A stretch of DNA of 64,000 bases from Mycobacterium scrofulaceum (GTDB lineage Bacteria > Actinomycetota > Actinomycetes > Mycobacteriales > Mycobacteriaceae). Shown here piece after piece: positions 29,423 to 38,728 of this stretch. The stretch spans positions 27,275 through 91,274 of the forward strand of contig NZ_MVIJ01000023.1 of the NCBI RefSeq assembly GCF_002086735.1, given 5' to 3'. Numbering within the stretch: position 1 is the first letter of the stretch; every line of letters starts with the position of its first letter. The notes under the pieces are model-generated. The model ran no database searches and had not been told where the DNA came from. It worked only from the letters and a program-made list of their open reading frames with translations. A program made the translations under genes and the position numbers.

Positions 29423-30112
29423 ATGACTGCGGCTTTCGCCCCCGATCACCGGCCGGAAACCCGCGCCGAGCAGCTGGAATCGCTGCGCCGGCGGATGGCC
29501 GTGATCACCGGGAGGGTGCCGGGGTCCGCGTCCCGCCCAACCCCTTGCGCCGACGACCTGCTTCCGGAATCGGAGTCCCGGCTGGCGTTGCCGCAGTGGC
29601 TGGCGGAGTCGCTGCCGGCGCCGCTGCCGCGGGGGACGGTGGCGGTCCTCTCGGGCGCCCGGTCGTTGCTGCTGGGCGTGGTGGCCGCGGTGACGGCGGC
29701 GGGCGGCAACGTGGCGATCGTCGGGCAGCCGGACATCGGGCTGCTGGCCGCCGCGGAGATGGGGGCGGATCTGAGCCGGGTCGCGGTGATACCGGATCCC
29801 GGGACCGATCCGGTGGAGGTGGCCGCGGTGCTCGTCGACGGCATGGACCTGGTGGTGCTCGGCCTGGGCGGGCGCCGGGTGCCGCACACCCGGGCGCGGG
29901 CGGTGGTGGCGCGGGCCCGCAACAAGGGGTGCACCGTGCTGGTCACCGACGGTGACTGGCAGGGTGCACCCACGCGGCTTCAGGCCCGGGTCTGCGGGTA
30001 CGAGATCACCCCGGCTCCCCGCCCCGGCCTCGGCCGGATCAGCCGGGTGCGGCTGCAGGTCAGCGGCGTGTGTGCGGGACGACGGGTGACCGCCCGGGCG
30101 CGGGCCGGGTGA
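29423..30112 (+). CDS. imuA': ImuA', mutasome accessory protein
   Basis: 229 aa, distantly RecA/SulA-like, lacking a convincing Walker A. It matches Rv3395c in synteny and works with ImuB and DnaE2 in damage-induced mutagenic translesion synthesis. ATG 29423 has AGGAGG 7 nt upstream; the frame extends further up but crosses the LexA box. imuB starts 8 bp downstream, so the two are one SOS operon. Confidence 0.88.
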   Translation: MTAAFAPDHRPETRAEQLESLRRRMAVITGRVPGSASRPTPCADDLLPESESRLALPQWLAESLPAPLPRGTVAVLSGARSLLLGVVAAVTAAGGNVAIVGQPDIGLLAAAEMGADLSRVAVIPDPGTDPVEVAAVLVDGMDLVVLGLGGRRVPHTRARAVVARARNKGCTVLVTDGDWQGAPTRLQARVCGYEITPAPRPGLGRISRVRLQVSGVCAGRRVTARARAG

Positions 30113-30119
30113 CGTCGAA

Positions 30120-31682
30120 GTGGCATCCCGGGTGCTGGCCATCTGGTGCATGGACTGGCCGGCGGTCGCGGCCGCCGCGGCCGCCGGCCTGCCCGCGACC
30201 GCCCCGGTGGCGGTCACGCTGGCCAATCGGGTGATCGCCTGCTCGGCGGCCGCCCGCGCGGCGGGGGTGCGGCGGGGGCTGCGCCGCCGGGAGGCGGCGG
30301 CCCGGTGTCCGCAGCTGCACGTCGGTGCCGCCGACGCGGACCGCGACGCTCGCCACTTCGAGGCGGTCATCGCGGCGGTGGACGACCTGGTGCCGCGCGC
30401 CGAGGTGCTGCGGCCCGGGCTCCTGGTGCTGCCGGTGCGCGGGGCGGCCCGCTATTTCGGCTCCGAGGCCGGCGCGGCCGAGCGGCTGGTCGACGCGGTG
30501 GCCGCAGCGGGCGCCGAGTGCCAGGTCGGGATCGCCGACCGGTTGTCCACCGCGGTCTTCGCCGCGCGGGCGGGCCGGATCGTCCCGGCGGGCGGCGACG
30601 CGAAATTCCTGTCGGCGCTGTCGATCCGCCAGCTCGCCACCGAGCCGAGCCTGTGCGGCCCCGGGCGCGAAGAGCTGACGGACCTGTTGTGGCGGATGGG
30701 AATTCGCACCATCGGGCAGTTCGCCGCGCTGTCGGCCACCGACGTGGCGTCCCGGTTCGGCGCCGACGGGGTGACCGCGCACCGGTTGGCCCGCGGCGAA
30801 CCCGAGCGGGGACCGTCCGGCCGGGAGCCGCCGGAGGAGCTGGAGGCCGTGCTGGACTGCGACCCGCCGATCGACCGGGTCGATGCCGCGGCCTTCGCCG
30901 GGCGCTCGCTGGCCGGCGCGCTGCACCGGACGCTGATGGCCGCGGGGGTGGGCTGCACCCGGCTGGCCATCCACGCCGTCACCGCCAACGGCGAGGAGCT
31001 GCACCGGGTGTGGCGGTGCGCCGAGCCGTTGACCGAGGACGCCACCGCCGACCGGGTGCGCTGGCAACTGGACGGCTGGTTGAGCAGCCGGACCGCGCGC
31101 AACCCCCGCCCGACGGCGGCGGTGACGCTGTTGCGGCTGCAGGCGGTCGAGGTGGTGTCGGCCGGGGCGCTGCAGCTGCCGCTGTGGGGCGGCCTGGGCG
31201 AGGAGGATCGGCTGCGGGCGCGCCGCGCCCTGGTGCGGGTGCAGGGCCTGCTCGGCCCCGAGGCGGTGCGGGTGCCGGTGCTGTCCGGCGGGCGCGGGCC
31301 GGCCGAACGCATCACGTTGACCCCGCTGGGTGACGAGCTCCTCCCGCGCGCCGACCCGGGCCTGCCGTGGCCCGGCCGGCTGCCCGAACCGTCACCGGCG
31401 GTGCTGCTCGACGATCCAGTGGAAATACTTGATGCCCAAGGCAATCCGGTGCGCGTGACGAACCGGGGGCTGTTCTCCGCCGACCCGGCGCGGCTGCTGG
31501 TGCACGGCCGGGACGAACGGCTGGACTGGTGGGCCGGGCCGTGGCCGGTCGACGAGCGGTGGTGGGATACCGACGTGGGCAGGGGCCGTACCGCCCGTGC
31601 GCAGGTCCTGCTGGAGGGCGAGCGGGCGTTTCTGCTGTGCTACCGCCAGCGGCGCTGGTATCTGGAAGGCAGCTACGAGTAG
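30120..31682 (+). CDS. imuB: ImuB, catalytically inactive Y-family polymerase homologue
   Basis: 520 aa. It has the Y-family palm/finger/little-finger layout, but the metal-binding acidic residues of DinB are absent (the N-terminus reads LAIWCMDWPAV without the D-D/E pair). A beta-clamp-binding motif QLPLW is visible near residue ~350. ImuB acts as the hub that links DnaE2 to the clamp and ImuA'. It starts at GTG 30120, 8 bp after imuA'. Confidence 0.88.
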   Translation: MASRVLAIWCMDWPAVAAAAAAGLPATAPVAVTLANRVIACSAAARAAGVRRGLRRREAAARCPQLHVGAADADRDARHFEAVIAAVDDLVPRAEVLRPGLLVLPVRGAARYFGSEAGAAERLVDAVAAAGAECQVGIADRLSTAVFAARAGRIVPAGGDAKFLSALSIRQLATEPSLCGPGREELTDLLWRMGIRTIGQFAALSATDVASRFGADGVTAHRLARGEPERGPSGREPPEELEAVLDCDPPIDRVDAAAFAGRSLAGALHRTLMAAGVGCTRLAIHAVTANGEELHRVWRCAEPLTEDATADRVRWQLDGWLSSRTARNPRPTAAVTLLRLQAVEVVSAGALQLPLWGGLGEEDRLRARRALVRVQGLLGPEAVRVPVLSGGRGPAERITLTPLGDELLPRADPGLPWPGRLPEPSPAVLLDDPVEILDAQGNPVRVTNRGLFSADPARLLVHGRDERLDWWAGPWPVDERWWDTDVGRGRTARAQVLLEGERAFLLCYRQRRWYLEGSYE

Positions 31683-31687
31683 GGGCG

Positions 31688-32842
31688 CTACCCGGTGCGC
31701 CGCAACGTGTCCGGCGTCAGGTCCTTGAGCGAGGGATACCCGTCGACGGCCATGATCAGGTCCGCCTCGGCCAGCAGTGAGCGCAGCACGTGCGCGATGC
31801 CGTCGACGCCGCCCAGTGCCAGCCCGTAGGCGTACGGTCGGCCGACCCCCACCGCGGTCGCCCCCATCGCCAGGGCCTTGATGATGTCGGCGCCGCTGCG
31901 CACGCCCGAGTCGAACAGCACCGGCAGCCCGTCGGCGGCCTCGAGCACCCCGGGCAGGCAATCCAACGTCGGCAACCCACCGTTGGCTTGCCGACCACCG
32001 TGATTGGAACAGTAAATGCCTTCCACCCCAATGTCTTTGGCGCGCCTGACATCGTCGGGGTGGCAGATGCCCTTGACCATCAGCGGCAGGTCGGTCTCCG
32101 ACCTCAGCCACTCCAGGTCCTCCCACCGAAACGGCCCGCCGAAAATCGGCAGCTTGCGAACCGCCGCCTCGGTGGCATCTTCGCCCGGTTTGAGGCCGGC
32201 CCGGAAGACCGGATCGCTGGTGTAGTTGGCCAGGCATCCACTGGGCACCTGCGGATAGTTCCCGCCGCTCAGGTCGCGGGGCCGCCAGCCGGTGACCCAC
32301 GTGTCGAGGGTGACGGCGATGCCCTTGAAGCCGCACGCCTCGGCGCGGTGCACCAGGCTGGCGGCCATCTCGCGGTTCGGGGGCGTGTACAGCTGGAAGA
32401 ACGCCGGGGTGTCACCCAGCTCGGTGGCCAGGTCTTCCATCGGGTCGGCCGTGAGCGTGCCCACGAAGAACGGGACGCCGGTGCGGACCGAGGCTCGTGC
32501 GCAGGCCATGTCTCCGTGCCCGTCCTGGGCGCATACCCCGATGACCCCGATGGGTGCCATGAAGATCGGAGACGGAAACCTCACCCCGAACAACTCGATG
32601 GACATGTCCCTGTCCTCGGGCGCGATGCCCATGCGTGGGTACAGGCCCCAGCGCTTGAACGCCTCGCAGTTGGCGCGCTGGGTGTGTTCGTCACCGGCGC
32701 CGCCCGCGACGTAGCCCAGCACTTTTGGCGTCATCGCCGCCGACGCCTTCGCCTCCAGCTCGTCGAATCTGATCGGGTACTGCGGCTGATTCCCGTGCAG
32801 CGACTGGTCGTACAGCTCGGTTTGGTAATCGGCGAAGGCCAT
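31688..32842 (-). CDS. FMN-dependent alpha-hydroxy-acid oxidase, lactate 2-monooxygenase-like
   Basis: 384 aa TIM-barrel flavoprotein. FMN/substrate residues are visible in MAPIGV, LYTPPN, VKGI and the catalytic-His motif SNHGGRQANGG. Size and layout match mycobacterial lactate monooxygenase, which turns lactate into acetate, CO2 and water. Oxidation of another 2-hydroxy acid cannot be excluded. ATG 32842 gives the expected N-terminus (AFADYQ…). It is convergent with imuB, 5 bp apart. Confidence 0.85.
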   Translation of the reverse strand: MAFADYQTELYDQSLHGNQPQYPIRFDELEAKASAAMTPKVLGYVAGGAGDEHTQRANCEAFKRWGLYPRMGIAPEDRDMSIELFGVRFPSPIFMAPIGVIGVCAQDGHGDMACARASVRTGVPFFVGTLTADPMEDLATELGDTPAFFQLYTPPNREMAASLVHRAEACGFKGIAVTLDTWVTGWRPRDLSGGNYPQVPSGCLANYTSDPVFRAGLKPGEDATEAAVRKLPIFGGPFRWEDLEWLRSETDLPLMVKGICHPDDVRRAKDIGVEGIYCSNHGGRQANGGLPTLDCLPGVLEAADGLPVLFDSGVRSGADIIKALAMGATAVGVGRPYAYGLALGGVDGIAHVLRSLLAEADLIMAVDGYPSLKDLTPDTLRRTG

Positions 32843-32890
32843 AACCGTGGCAGTACCCCACGTCCTGGGGGCCAAACGGGGCCGCTAGGC

Positions 32891-33343
32891 CTACCGGTCG
32901 CGGACCGCTTGCGCGCGCGCCATCAGCCCGGCGCCGCCGGGCAGCGCGCCCACGACGGCGCGGGCCAACCGGTCGCGGCCGCGGACGCCGTCGGTCCTGG
33001 CCTTGCCGGCGCGCAGGTGGCGCCAGCCCAGGCCCGCCCACGCCGCCGCGACCGCGGCGTCGGTCACCCCGCCGCGAGCCCGGCGGCGGTCGACCACGGC
33101 CAGACCGAGCGCGGTGGCGGAATGCACCGTGTCGACCCAGACGCCGGCCGCCAGCACCTCCGGACCGGGATTGATTCCCGACAGCAGGGCCTGGACGAGA
33201 TGACGACCGCCCAGGATCCGGGTGACGACGAGCGCCTTGCGATCGACCTGCACCCCGTGGATGTGGTCGAGCACCTCGGACGGTGCGGTCAGCAGCGCGG
33301 CGCCCCAGCCGGCGCGCAGGACTTCGATGACGCGAATCTTCAT
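32891..33343 (-). CDS. Hypothetical protein with weak membrane segments
   Basis: 150 aa, Ala/Arg-rich. Two mildly hydrophobic stretches (~8-22 and ~62-82) could be membrane-associated helices. I recognise no domain. It starts 5 bp after the iunH stop. TAGCCT and 7 nt precede ATG 33343, so it may also have its own leaderless transcript. Confidence 0.55.
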   Translation of the reverse strand: MKIRVIEVLRAGWGAALLTAPSEVLDHIHGVQVDRKALVVTRILGGRHLVQALLSGINPGPEVLAAGVWVDTVHSATALGLAVVDRRRARGGVTDAAVAAAWAGLGWRHLRAGKARTDGVRGRDRLARAVVGALPGGAGLMARAQAVRDR

Positions 33344-33348
33344 GTTAA

Positions 33349-34374
33349 CTAGGCTAACCGGCGCGCGAACGTACCAACCCGTTCGATGAACCGGTCGAAG
33401 AAGGCCGCCGCGTCCACGTCAAGCCCGATCAGCGCGTTGGGTTCTCGCTGCCCCGACCAGTCCGTCACCGTCATGGCCCGGGTCAGCGCGCCCGTCAACT
33501 CGATGTCCACCGACGCGGGCCGAGTGGTGACCAGGCCCGGGTCCAACGCCACCGCGGCGGCCAGCGGGTCGTGCAGGTGCGCCCGATATCCGTGGCCGAT
33601 GTCGTGGTAGGCCTCCAGGTAGAACCGCATCGCGTCCTCCACCACGCGGACCAGCGGGTTGGACGCCGTCGAACGGGTGCCGGGCCCGTCGTCCGCGCTC
33701 ATCGGCGTCGCCGTCGACCCCGCGGTGGCAGCCAGCCTGGCGAGGTGATCCGGTGTCATCGCCACCTTACGGGTCAGGTCCAGGCCGCACAGGATCGGAA
33801 GACGCTCTCGGCCAACGATTTCGGAGCTCCAGGCCGCCAGCACCTCGGCCGCGGCCTCGGGGTCCACGCTGACGTTCCATTCCGCCACCGCGGTGGTGTT
33901 GCCCCGGTGGTCGTAGGAACCGCCCATGACGACCAGGCGGCGCAGCAGCGTCGGCAGCGCCGGTTCGGACCGCAGCGCCAGCGCCAGATTGGTCAGCGGG
34001 CCGGTCGCCACGCCGACGAGCTCGCCGGGGAAGGCGTGCGCGGCGCGCACCCAGGCGGTCGCAGCGTCGTGGTCGGTGAGCCCGCGATCGCTCGGCGGCA
34101 GGTCCGCATACCCCAGCCCCCGGGGGCCGTGGACCTTCGACGGCAGCCTCATCGGCCCGGTCAGGGTCTCGTCGGAACCCTTCGAGACGGGCACGCCGGT
34201 GACGCCGCACAGCTCGATCAGGCCCAGGTTGTTCAGGCAAACCTGCTGTACCGCAACGTTTCCCCCGCTAGAGGCGATGCCGACGACGTCCGCGTCCGGG
34301 CTGGCGAACAGGTACATCAGCGCCAGCGCATCGTCGACGCCGGTGTCGACGTCGACGAAGACGGGCGACTTCAT
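33349..34374 (-). CDS. iunH: Inosine-uridine preferring nucleoside hydrolase
   Basis: 341 aa. The family signature DVDTGVDDA (N-terminal, Ca2+-binding Asp cluster) is clear, and the active-site His lies in HLHDPLA. It hydrolyses ribonucleosides to base and ribose in purine/pyrimidine salvage. ATG 34374 is preceded by TATGTT and exactly 7 nt, so I prefer it to ATG 34386 as a leaderless start. It is divergent from cmaA1 as in M. tuberculosis (Rv3393/Rv3392c). Confidence 0.88.
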   Translation of the reverse strand: MKSPVFVDVDTGVDDALALMYLFASPDADVVGIASSGGNVAVQQVCLNNLGLIELCGVTGVPVSKGSDETLTGPMRLPSKVHGPRGLGYADLPPSDRGLTDHDAATAWVRAAHAFPGELVGVATGPLTNLALALRSEPALPTLLRRLVVMGGSYDHRGNTTAVAEWNVSVDPEAAAEVLAAWSSEIVGRERLPILCGLDLTRKVAMTPDHLARLAATAGSTATPMSADDGPGTRSTASNPLVRVVEDAMRFYLEAYHDIGHGYRAHLHDPLAAAVALDPGLVTTRPASVDIELTGALTRAMTVTDWSGQREPNALIGLDVDAAAFFDRFIERVGTFARRLA

Positions 34375-34413
34375 GGCGTCCAACATACCCAGACTGGCGG
34401 TTAGGCTGTCACG
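34375..34413. promoter_or_regulatory. Compact divergent leaderless promoters of iunH and cmaA1
   Basis: Only 39 bp separate the starts. On the reverse strand TATGTT (34387-34382) is 7 nt before iunH. On the forward strand TAGGCT (34402-34407) is 6 nt before cmaA1. Each gene appears leaderless, and the two -35 regions must overlap the opposite gene's promoter or coding start. Confidence 0.5.
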
Positions 34414-35301
34414 ATGCCAACGACGTCGGAGCCCCCCGAGGGGACAGATTTAACGCCGCACTTCGACGATGTGCAGGCCCACTACGACTTGTCGGACGAT
34501 TTCTTCCGGCTGTTCCTCGATCCCACCCAGACGTACAGCTGCGCCTACTTCGAGCGCGAGGACATGACGCTGGAGGAAGCGCAGATCGCCAAGATCGATC
34601 TCGCTCTGGGCAAACTCGGGCTGCAGCCTGGCATGACGTTGCTCGACGTCGGCTGCGGTTGGGGCGCCACCATGATGCGCGCCGTCGAAAAGTACGACGT
34701 CAACGTCGTCGGCCTCACCCTGAGCCGCAACCAGGCCGATCACGTGGAGCGGCTGATCGGCCGCTCGCAAAGTCGCCGCTCGATGCGGATTCTGCTGCAG
34801 GGCTGGGAGCAGTTCGATGAGCCCGTCGACCGGATCGTCAGCATCGGCGCCTTCGAGCACTTCGGTCACGAGCGCTATGACAAATTCTTCACCCTGGCGC
34901 ATAACCTGCTGCCCGACGACGGGGTCATGCTGCTGCACACCATCACCGGACTGCACCCGACGGAGATGGTCGAACGCGGCATGCCCATATCGTTCCTATT
35001 CGCGCGCTTCGTGAAATTCATTGTCACCGAGATCTTCCCAGGTGGACGGTTGCCGTCGATACCGATGGTGGAAGAGCGTGCCACCGCGAACGGCTTCACC
35101 GTGAGCCGCGTTCAATCGCTGCAGCCGCATTACGCGAAAACGCTCGACATCTGGGCCGCAGCGTTGCAAGCCCATAAGGACCAGGCCATCGCGGTGCAAT
35201 CCGAGGAAGTCTACGAGCGGTACATGAAATACCTGACGGGGTGCGCGGAGATGTTCCGCATCGGGTACGTCGACGTCAATCAGTTCACCCTGCTGAAATG
35301 A
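34414..35301 (+). CDS. cmaA1: Cyclopropane mycolic acid synthase CmaA1-type
   Basis: 295 aa. SAM motif LLDVGCGWGATMMRA, the N-terminal HYDLSDDFFRLFLDPTQTYSCAYF signature split over the active-site mouth, and FEHFGHERYD are those of mycolate cyclopropane synthases, which add methylene bridges from SAM to AcpM-bound meromycolate. Synteny (iunH-cmaA1-acrA1) supports CmaA1 rather than MmaA paralogues. The N-terminus is ~8 residues longer than CmaA1 of M. tuberculosis. Confidence 0.88.
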   Translation: MPTTSEPPEGTDLTPHFDDVQAHYDLSDDFFRLFLDPTQTYSCAYFEREDMTLEEAQIAKIDLALGKLGLQPGMTLLDVGCGWGATMMRAVEKYDVNVVGLTLSRNQADHVERLIGRSQSRRSMRILLQGWEQFDEPVDRIVSIGAFEHFGHERYDKFFTLAHNLLPDDGVMLLHTITGLHPTEMVERGMPISFLFARFVKFIVTEIFPGGRLPSIPMVEERATANGFTVSRVQSLQPHYAKTLDIWAAALQAHKDQAIAVQSEEVYERYMKYLTGCAEMFRIGYVDVNQFTLLK

Positions 35302-35370
35302 CCGTCGCGCCGGTGTCGGCGCCGGCGAAAAGGTCAGGCCCGCAACGTTTTTTCTGCAGGTAGCCGGCGA

Positions 35371-35634
35371 TTACGGCCAGGCCGAAGCGAAGGTGACCAC
35401 CAGGACGTCGCGTTGAGCGGGCCCGGAACCGTCGATCGGGCGGACGGGGGAAACGCCGTGCAGGGTGCGACGGTCGTCGCCGAGCAGCAACGTGCCGGGC
35501 TCGGCCGGCGTCTTTGTCAGCAACGTCCGGCCATCGGGGGCGCACACCCGGCTCTCGCCGCCGGCAGCGTTGCGCCGCCCGATCAGCAGCGAGCTGACCA
35601 GGGTGACCGGTATAAAACGTTCACCAGTGCACAC
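35371..35634 (-). pseudogene. C-terminal remnant of a 2OG-Fe(II) dioxygenase-family protein
   Basis: About 87 residues resemble only the C-terminal half of the small 2OG-Fe dioxygenase family (LIGRRNAAGGES, DDRRTLHGVSPVRP, RDVLVVTF), including the distal His and Arg. The N-terminal part with the HxD pair is missing, because the acrA1 gene begins to overlap at 35621-35634. Probably a leftover from a deletion between cmaA1 and acrA1. Confidence 0.55.
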
Positions 35635-37615
35635 CGGGGACCAGGCGCACCAACCGTTTGACCGGCCGCGGTGTCCGGATGCCGCCCGTGACGGCGCGCA
35701 CGGGCCGCCTCGGCTTGCGCCGCGGCGGGGGAGTCGCGGCCGGTTCGGTGGGCAGGCCGCGGGCGGCAGCCGAGTCGGGATAACCCAGGTAGAGCTGATG
35801 CAGGATGCGGCGCGACGTCCGCGGCGCGAAGTAGTTGCCGACTTCGGCCAGCGTGCCCAGTGGGGTGTCGATGCGGGCCGGCTTCTCCACCAGCCCGCGG
35901 ACCACCATCGCGGCGGCGCGCTCCGGGCTGATCGCGGGCACCGGGTTGAGCCGGTGCGACGGCGTGATCATCGGCGTACGGACCAGCGGCATATGGATGT
36001 TGGTGAACGTGATGTGGTCGGACAGCGTCTCCGAGGAAACGACGTCGGCGAACGCGTCCAGCGCCGCCTTGGTGGGCAGGTACGAGCTGTACTTGGGGTT
36101 GCGTGCCTGCACGCCGGCGCTGGACACGTTGACCACGTGACCGAAGCGGCGCTCGCGCCAGTGTGGGAGCAGCGCCAACACCATGCGCACCGCGCCGAAG
36201 TAGTTGACCGCCATCACCCGCTCGTAGTCGTGCAGCCGATCGGTGGAGTTGACCACCGAGCGGCGGATCGACCGCCCGGCGTTGTTCACCAGGTAGTCGA
36301 CGTGGTCGAAGCGGCCGAGGATGTCCTTGATGGTGTGTTCGACCGATGCGGAATCGGTGACGTCGCAGGGGAAAGCGTGCGCGTCACCGCCGCCGGCGCG
36401 GATCTGGGCGACCAGCTCGTCGAGTGCGTCGCCGTTGCGGGCCAGCGCGAACACCGTCGCCCCGCGGTCGGCGACCGCGATCGCCGCGGCCCGGCCGATG
36501 CCACTGGACGCGCCGGTGATGATGACGTGCCGGCCGCGCAGCGGATCGCTGCGGCGGGCGCGGTCGGGGTCGAGGTGCTCGGCCCAGTACCGCCACAGCT
36601 GTGGCGCGTAGCTGGAGAATTCCGGCACCTCAATGCCCGTGCCCGCCAGCGCTTTTCGGGTCTGGTCGCTGACGAAGGTGGGCTTGAGGTCGACCAGGTC
36701 GAAGACCTCGGCGGGGATGCCCAGCTGGGTGGCGGCCATGTTGCGCAGCACCCTGGCCCGCCCGCGCACCTTGAGCACCGGGGCGGCCACCGAGCCGGGC
36801 AGCGACCCGCGCGCCCGCGGCAGCCCGGCGGCCTTGGCGACGCCGCGGTAGATGCCGCGCAGCCCAACGGTTTTGGGGGCGGTGAGGTGGAAGGTTCGGC
36901 CGTCCTGGCCGTCGGTGTGCATGAGCGCGACGAGCGCGTCGGCGACGTAGTCGACCGGCACGATGTTGGTGCGCCCGGTGTCGGGCAGCAGGATTGGCGT
37001 CAGCGACGGCAATACCGCCAGCCTGGCCAGCACGCCGAAGAAGTAGTACGGCCCGTCGACCTTGTCCATCTCGCCGGTGCGTGAGTCGCCGACCACCACC
37101 GCCGGGCGGTAGATCCGATAGCGCAGCCCGGGCGCCGAACGCACCAGCAACTCGGCGGAGAACTTGGTCTGGTGGTACGGGGTCGGCAGCCGCTGGCCGA
37201 CGTCGAAGTCGTCCTCGGTGTACTCGCCGGGAAACTCGCCGGCCACGGCGATCGAGGACACGTGGTGCAGCGTCGCGTCCAGTCGCTGCGCCAGCGCGAT
37301 GACGGCGCGGGTGCCCTCGACGTTGGTGGCCCGCTGGTCGGCCTCGCCGGCGGTGATGTCGTAGACGGCCGCGCAGTGCACGACGTGCTCGACCCGGCCC
37401 AGCTCGGCGAGGGCCGCGTCGGCCAGGTCCAGCTCCGGCAGGCCCGCGACCAGGGGCTTGACCCGCTCGCCCCATTCGGCCGCGAGTCGCTCGAAGCGGC
37501 CCAGCGACTGCCGGCGGACCAGCACCCACACCCGCGCATCGGGCCGGGTGGCCAGCAGGCGATCCACGACTCGGCGACCAATAAACCCGGTACCGCCGGT
37601 AACGACATACCGCAT
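35621..37615 (-). CDS. acrA1: Fatty acyl-CoA reductase AcrA1 (two-domain SDR)
   Basis: 664 aa. The N-terminal extended SDR domain (VTGGTGFIGRRVVDRLL, ~6-22) resembles thioester reductases. The C-terminal classical SDR domain from ~365 (HVIITGASSGIGRAAAI) has catalytic YLPTK. Such proteins reduce fatty acyl-CoA to aldehyde or alcohol for wax and lipid synthesis. It corresponds to Rv3391. Upstream (37660-37939) lies a tandem-repeat array that could affect its expression. Confidence 0.87.
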   Translation of the reverse strand: MRYVVTGGTGFIGRRVVDRLLATRPDARVWVLVRRQSLGRFERLAAEWGERVKPLVAGLPELDLADAALAELGRVEHVVHCAAVYDITAGEADQRATNVEGTRAVIALAQRLDATLHHVSSIAVAGEFPGEYTEDDFDVGQRLPTPYHQTKFSAELLVRSAPGLRYRIYRPAVVVGDSRTGEMDKVDGPYYFFGVLARLAVLPSLTPILLPDTGRTNIVPVDYVADALVALMHTDGQDGRTFHLTAPKTVGLRGIYRGVAKAAGLPRARGSLPGSVAAPVLKVRGRARVLRNMAATQLGIPAEVFDLVDLKPTFVSDQTRKALAGTGIEVPEFSSYAPQLWRYWAEHLDPDRARRSDPLRGRHVIITGASSGIGRAAAIAVADRGATVFALARNGDALDELVAQIRAGGGDAHAFPCDVTDSASVEHTIKDILGRFDHVDYLVNNAGRSIRRSVVNSTDRLHDYERVMAVNYFGAVRMVLALLPHWRERRFGHVVNVSSAGVQARNPKYSSYLPTKAALDAFADVVSSETLSDHITFTNIHMPLVRTPMITPSHRLNPVPAISPERAAAMVVRGLVEKPARIDTPLGTLAEVGNYFAPRTSRRILHQLYLGYPDSAAARGLPTEPAATPPPRRKPRRPVRAVTGGIRTPRPVKRLVRLVPGVHW

Positions 37616-37659
37616 GCAGCCATCGTGGCGGCTGGCCGGTGCCGCGTCAACCCAGTGGC

Positions 37660-37939
37660 GATCGCAAGCGCGGCCGTGGCCGGGCGCGGCGGGTCGTCAC
37701 CGTCTAACTCGTGGAGATCGCAAGCGCGGCCGTGGCCGGGCGCGGCGGGTCGCCACCGTCTAACTCGTGGCGATCGCAAGCGCGGCCGTGGCCGGGCGGG
37801 GCGGGTCGTCACCGTCTAACTCGTGGCGATCGCAAGCGCGGCCGTGGCCGGGCGGGGCGGGTCGTCACCGTCTAACTCGTGGCGATCGCAAGCGCGGCCG
37901 TGGCCGGGCGCGGCGGGTCGCCACCGTTAACTAGCTGTG
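37660..37939. repeat. 56-bp tandem repeat array, five units (VNTR/MIRU-like)
   Basis: Five consecutive 56-bp units start at 37660, 37716, 37772, 37828 and 37884. They differ at only a few positions (for example GGGCGCGG/GGGCGGGG and TCGTCACC/TCGCCACC); the last unit diverges in its final bases, where it meets the lpqD stop codon. The array fills almost all of the 315-bp gap between lpqD and acrA1, both on the reverse strand. The size fits mycobacterial interspersed repeats that vary between strains. Confidence 0.92.
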
Positions 37940-38644
37940 GAAGTCGCGGATGCCGTCCCAGTCCACCAGCGTCCAGCCGTTCACCGGGTTGCCGGTGATC
38001 ACCACGCGCCCGATGTTGGGCAGCGGGTGGCTGTTCAGCAACGTGTCCTTGGCGTTCTTCGCGTTCATCAGCGTCCAGTACTCGATGGCGAACTTATGCG
38101 AGAACACCACCGGGTTGTGCTGGCCGCTGTTGTACACCTTCTGGACGGCCGCGGTGAACTGCTCGTTGAACTGCTTGCCGTCGATCGACCCGGGGATGCT
38201 GTCCTGCACGTCACCCTTGAGCCAGTCCGCCGGCGCCAGCAGGTAGGTCGCGGCCTCCTGCGTAATTGGCTTGCCCTCGAACCAGCCGGCGTTGATCTCC
38301 TGAATGCCTTGCAGCACCTCGACTTGCTTGCCGAGCTCGGCCGCCAACGGCGCCGCCGTCTGCTGGGCCCTGGCCATGGTGGAGGCGTAGATGCCGTCGT
38401 AATCCTTGTGCCCCGGTTGATGCGCGACCTGTTGGGCCTGCCCCTTGCCCTCTGGGGTGAGGCCGGGGCCCGGCACCGAGGTGTCGATGACCCCACTGGC
38501 GTTGGCTTCCGACTCGGCGTGCCGGATGAACGTGACCGTGATGCTGCGCGCCTGCGGCGATCCGCCACAGGCGCCGACGACGAGCGCCGCGGTGAGTACC
38601 GCGACCGCCTTCGAGACGTTGGAGACCCACCTGCGCTTCGGCAT
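37931..38644 (-). CDS. lpqD: LpqD, lipoprotein with phosphoglycerate-mutase-like domain
   Basis: 237 aa. Signal peptide with lipobox VGAC (Cys ~26) predicts an exported lipoprotein. The histidine phosphatase superfamily motif FIRHAESEAN carries the catalytic RH, and a late SHK motif carries the second His. It matches Rv3390. The substrate is unknown. ATG 38644 gives a proper signal peptide; the longer upstream frame does not. Its stop lies within the last unit of the 56-bp repeat array. Confidence 0.85.
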   Translation of the reverse strand: MPKRRWVSNVSKAVAVLTAALVVGACGGSPQARSITVTFIRHAESEANASGVIDTSVPGPGLTPEGKGQAQQVAHQPGHKDYDGIYASTMARAQQTAAPLAAELGKQVEVLQGIQEINAGWFEGKPITQEAATYLLAPADWLKGDVQDSIPGSIDGKQFNEQFTAAVQKVYNSGQHNPVVFSHKFAIEYWTLMNAKNAKDTLLNSHPLPNIGRVVITGNPVNGWTLVDWDGIRDFHS

Positions 38645-38728
38645 GGGAGATAGCCTGCCCTGCCGACCACATCGGTGGGAAGGGTTTGCGATGGTTAAGT
38701 GGAGAAAATACTCGCGAAGGAGACTCAG

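Noticed and set aside
37660..37939. CRISPR array
   Set aside because: The 56-bp units are contiguous with no variable spacers and no cas genes nearby; this is a plain tandem repeat.
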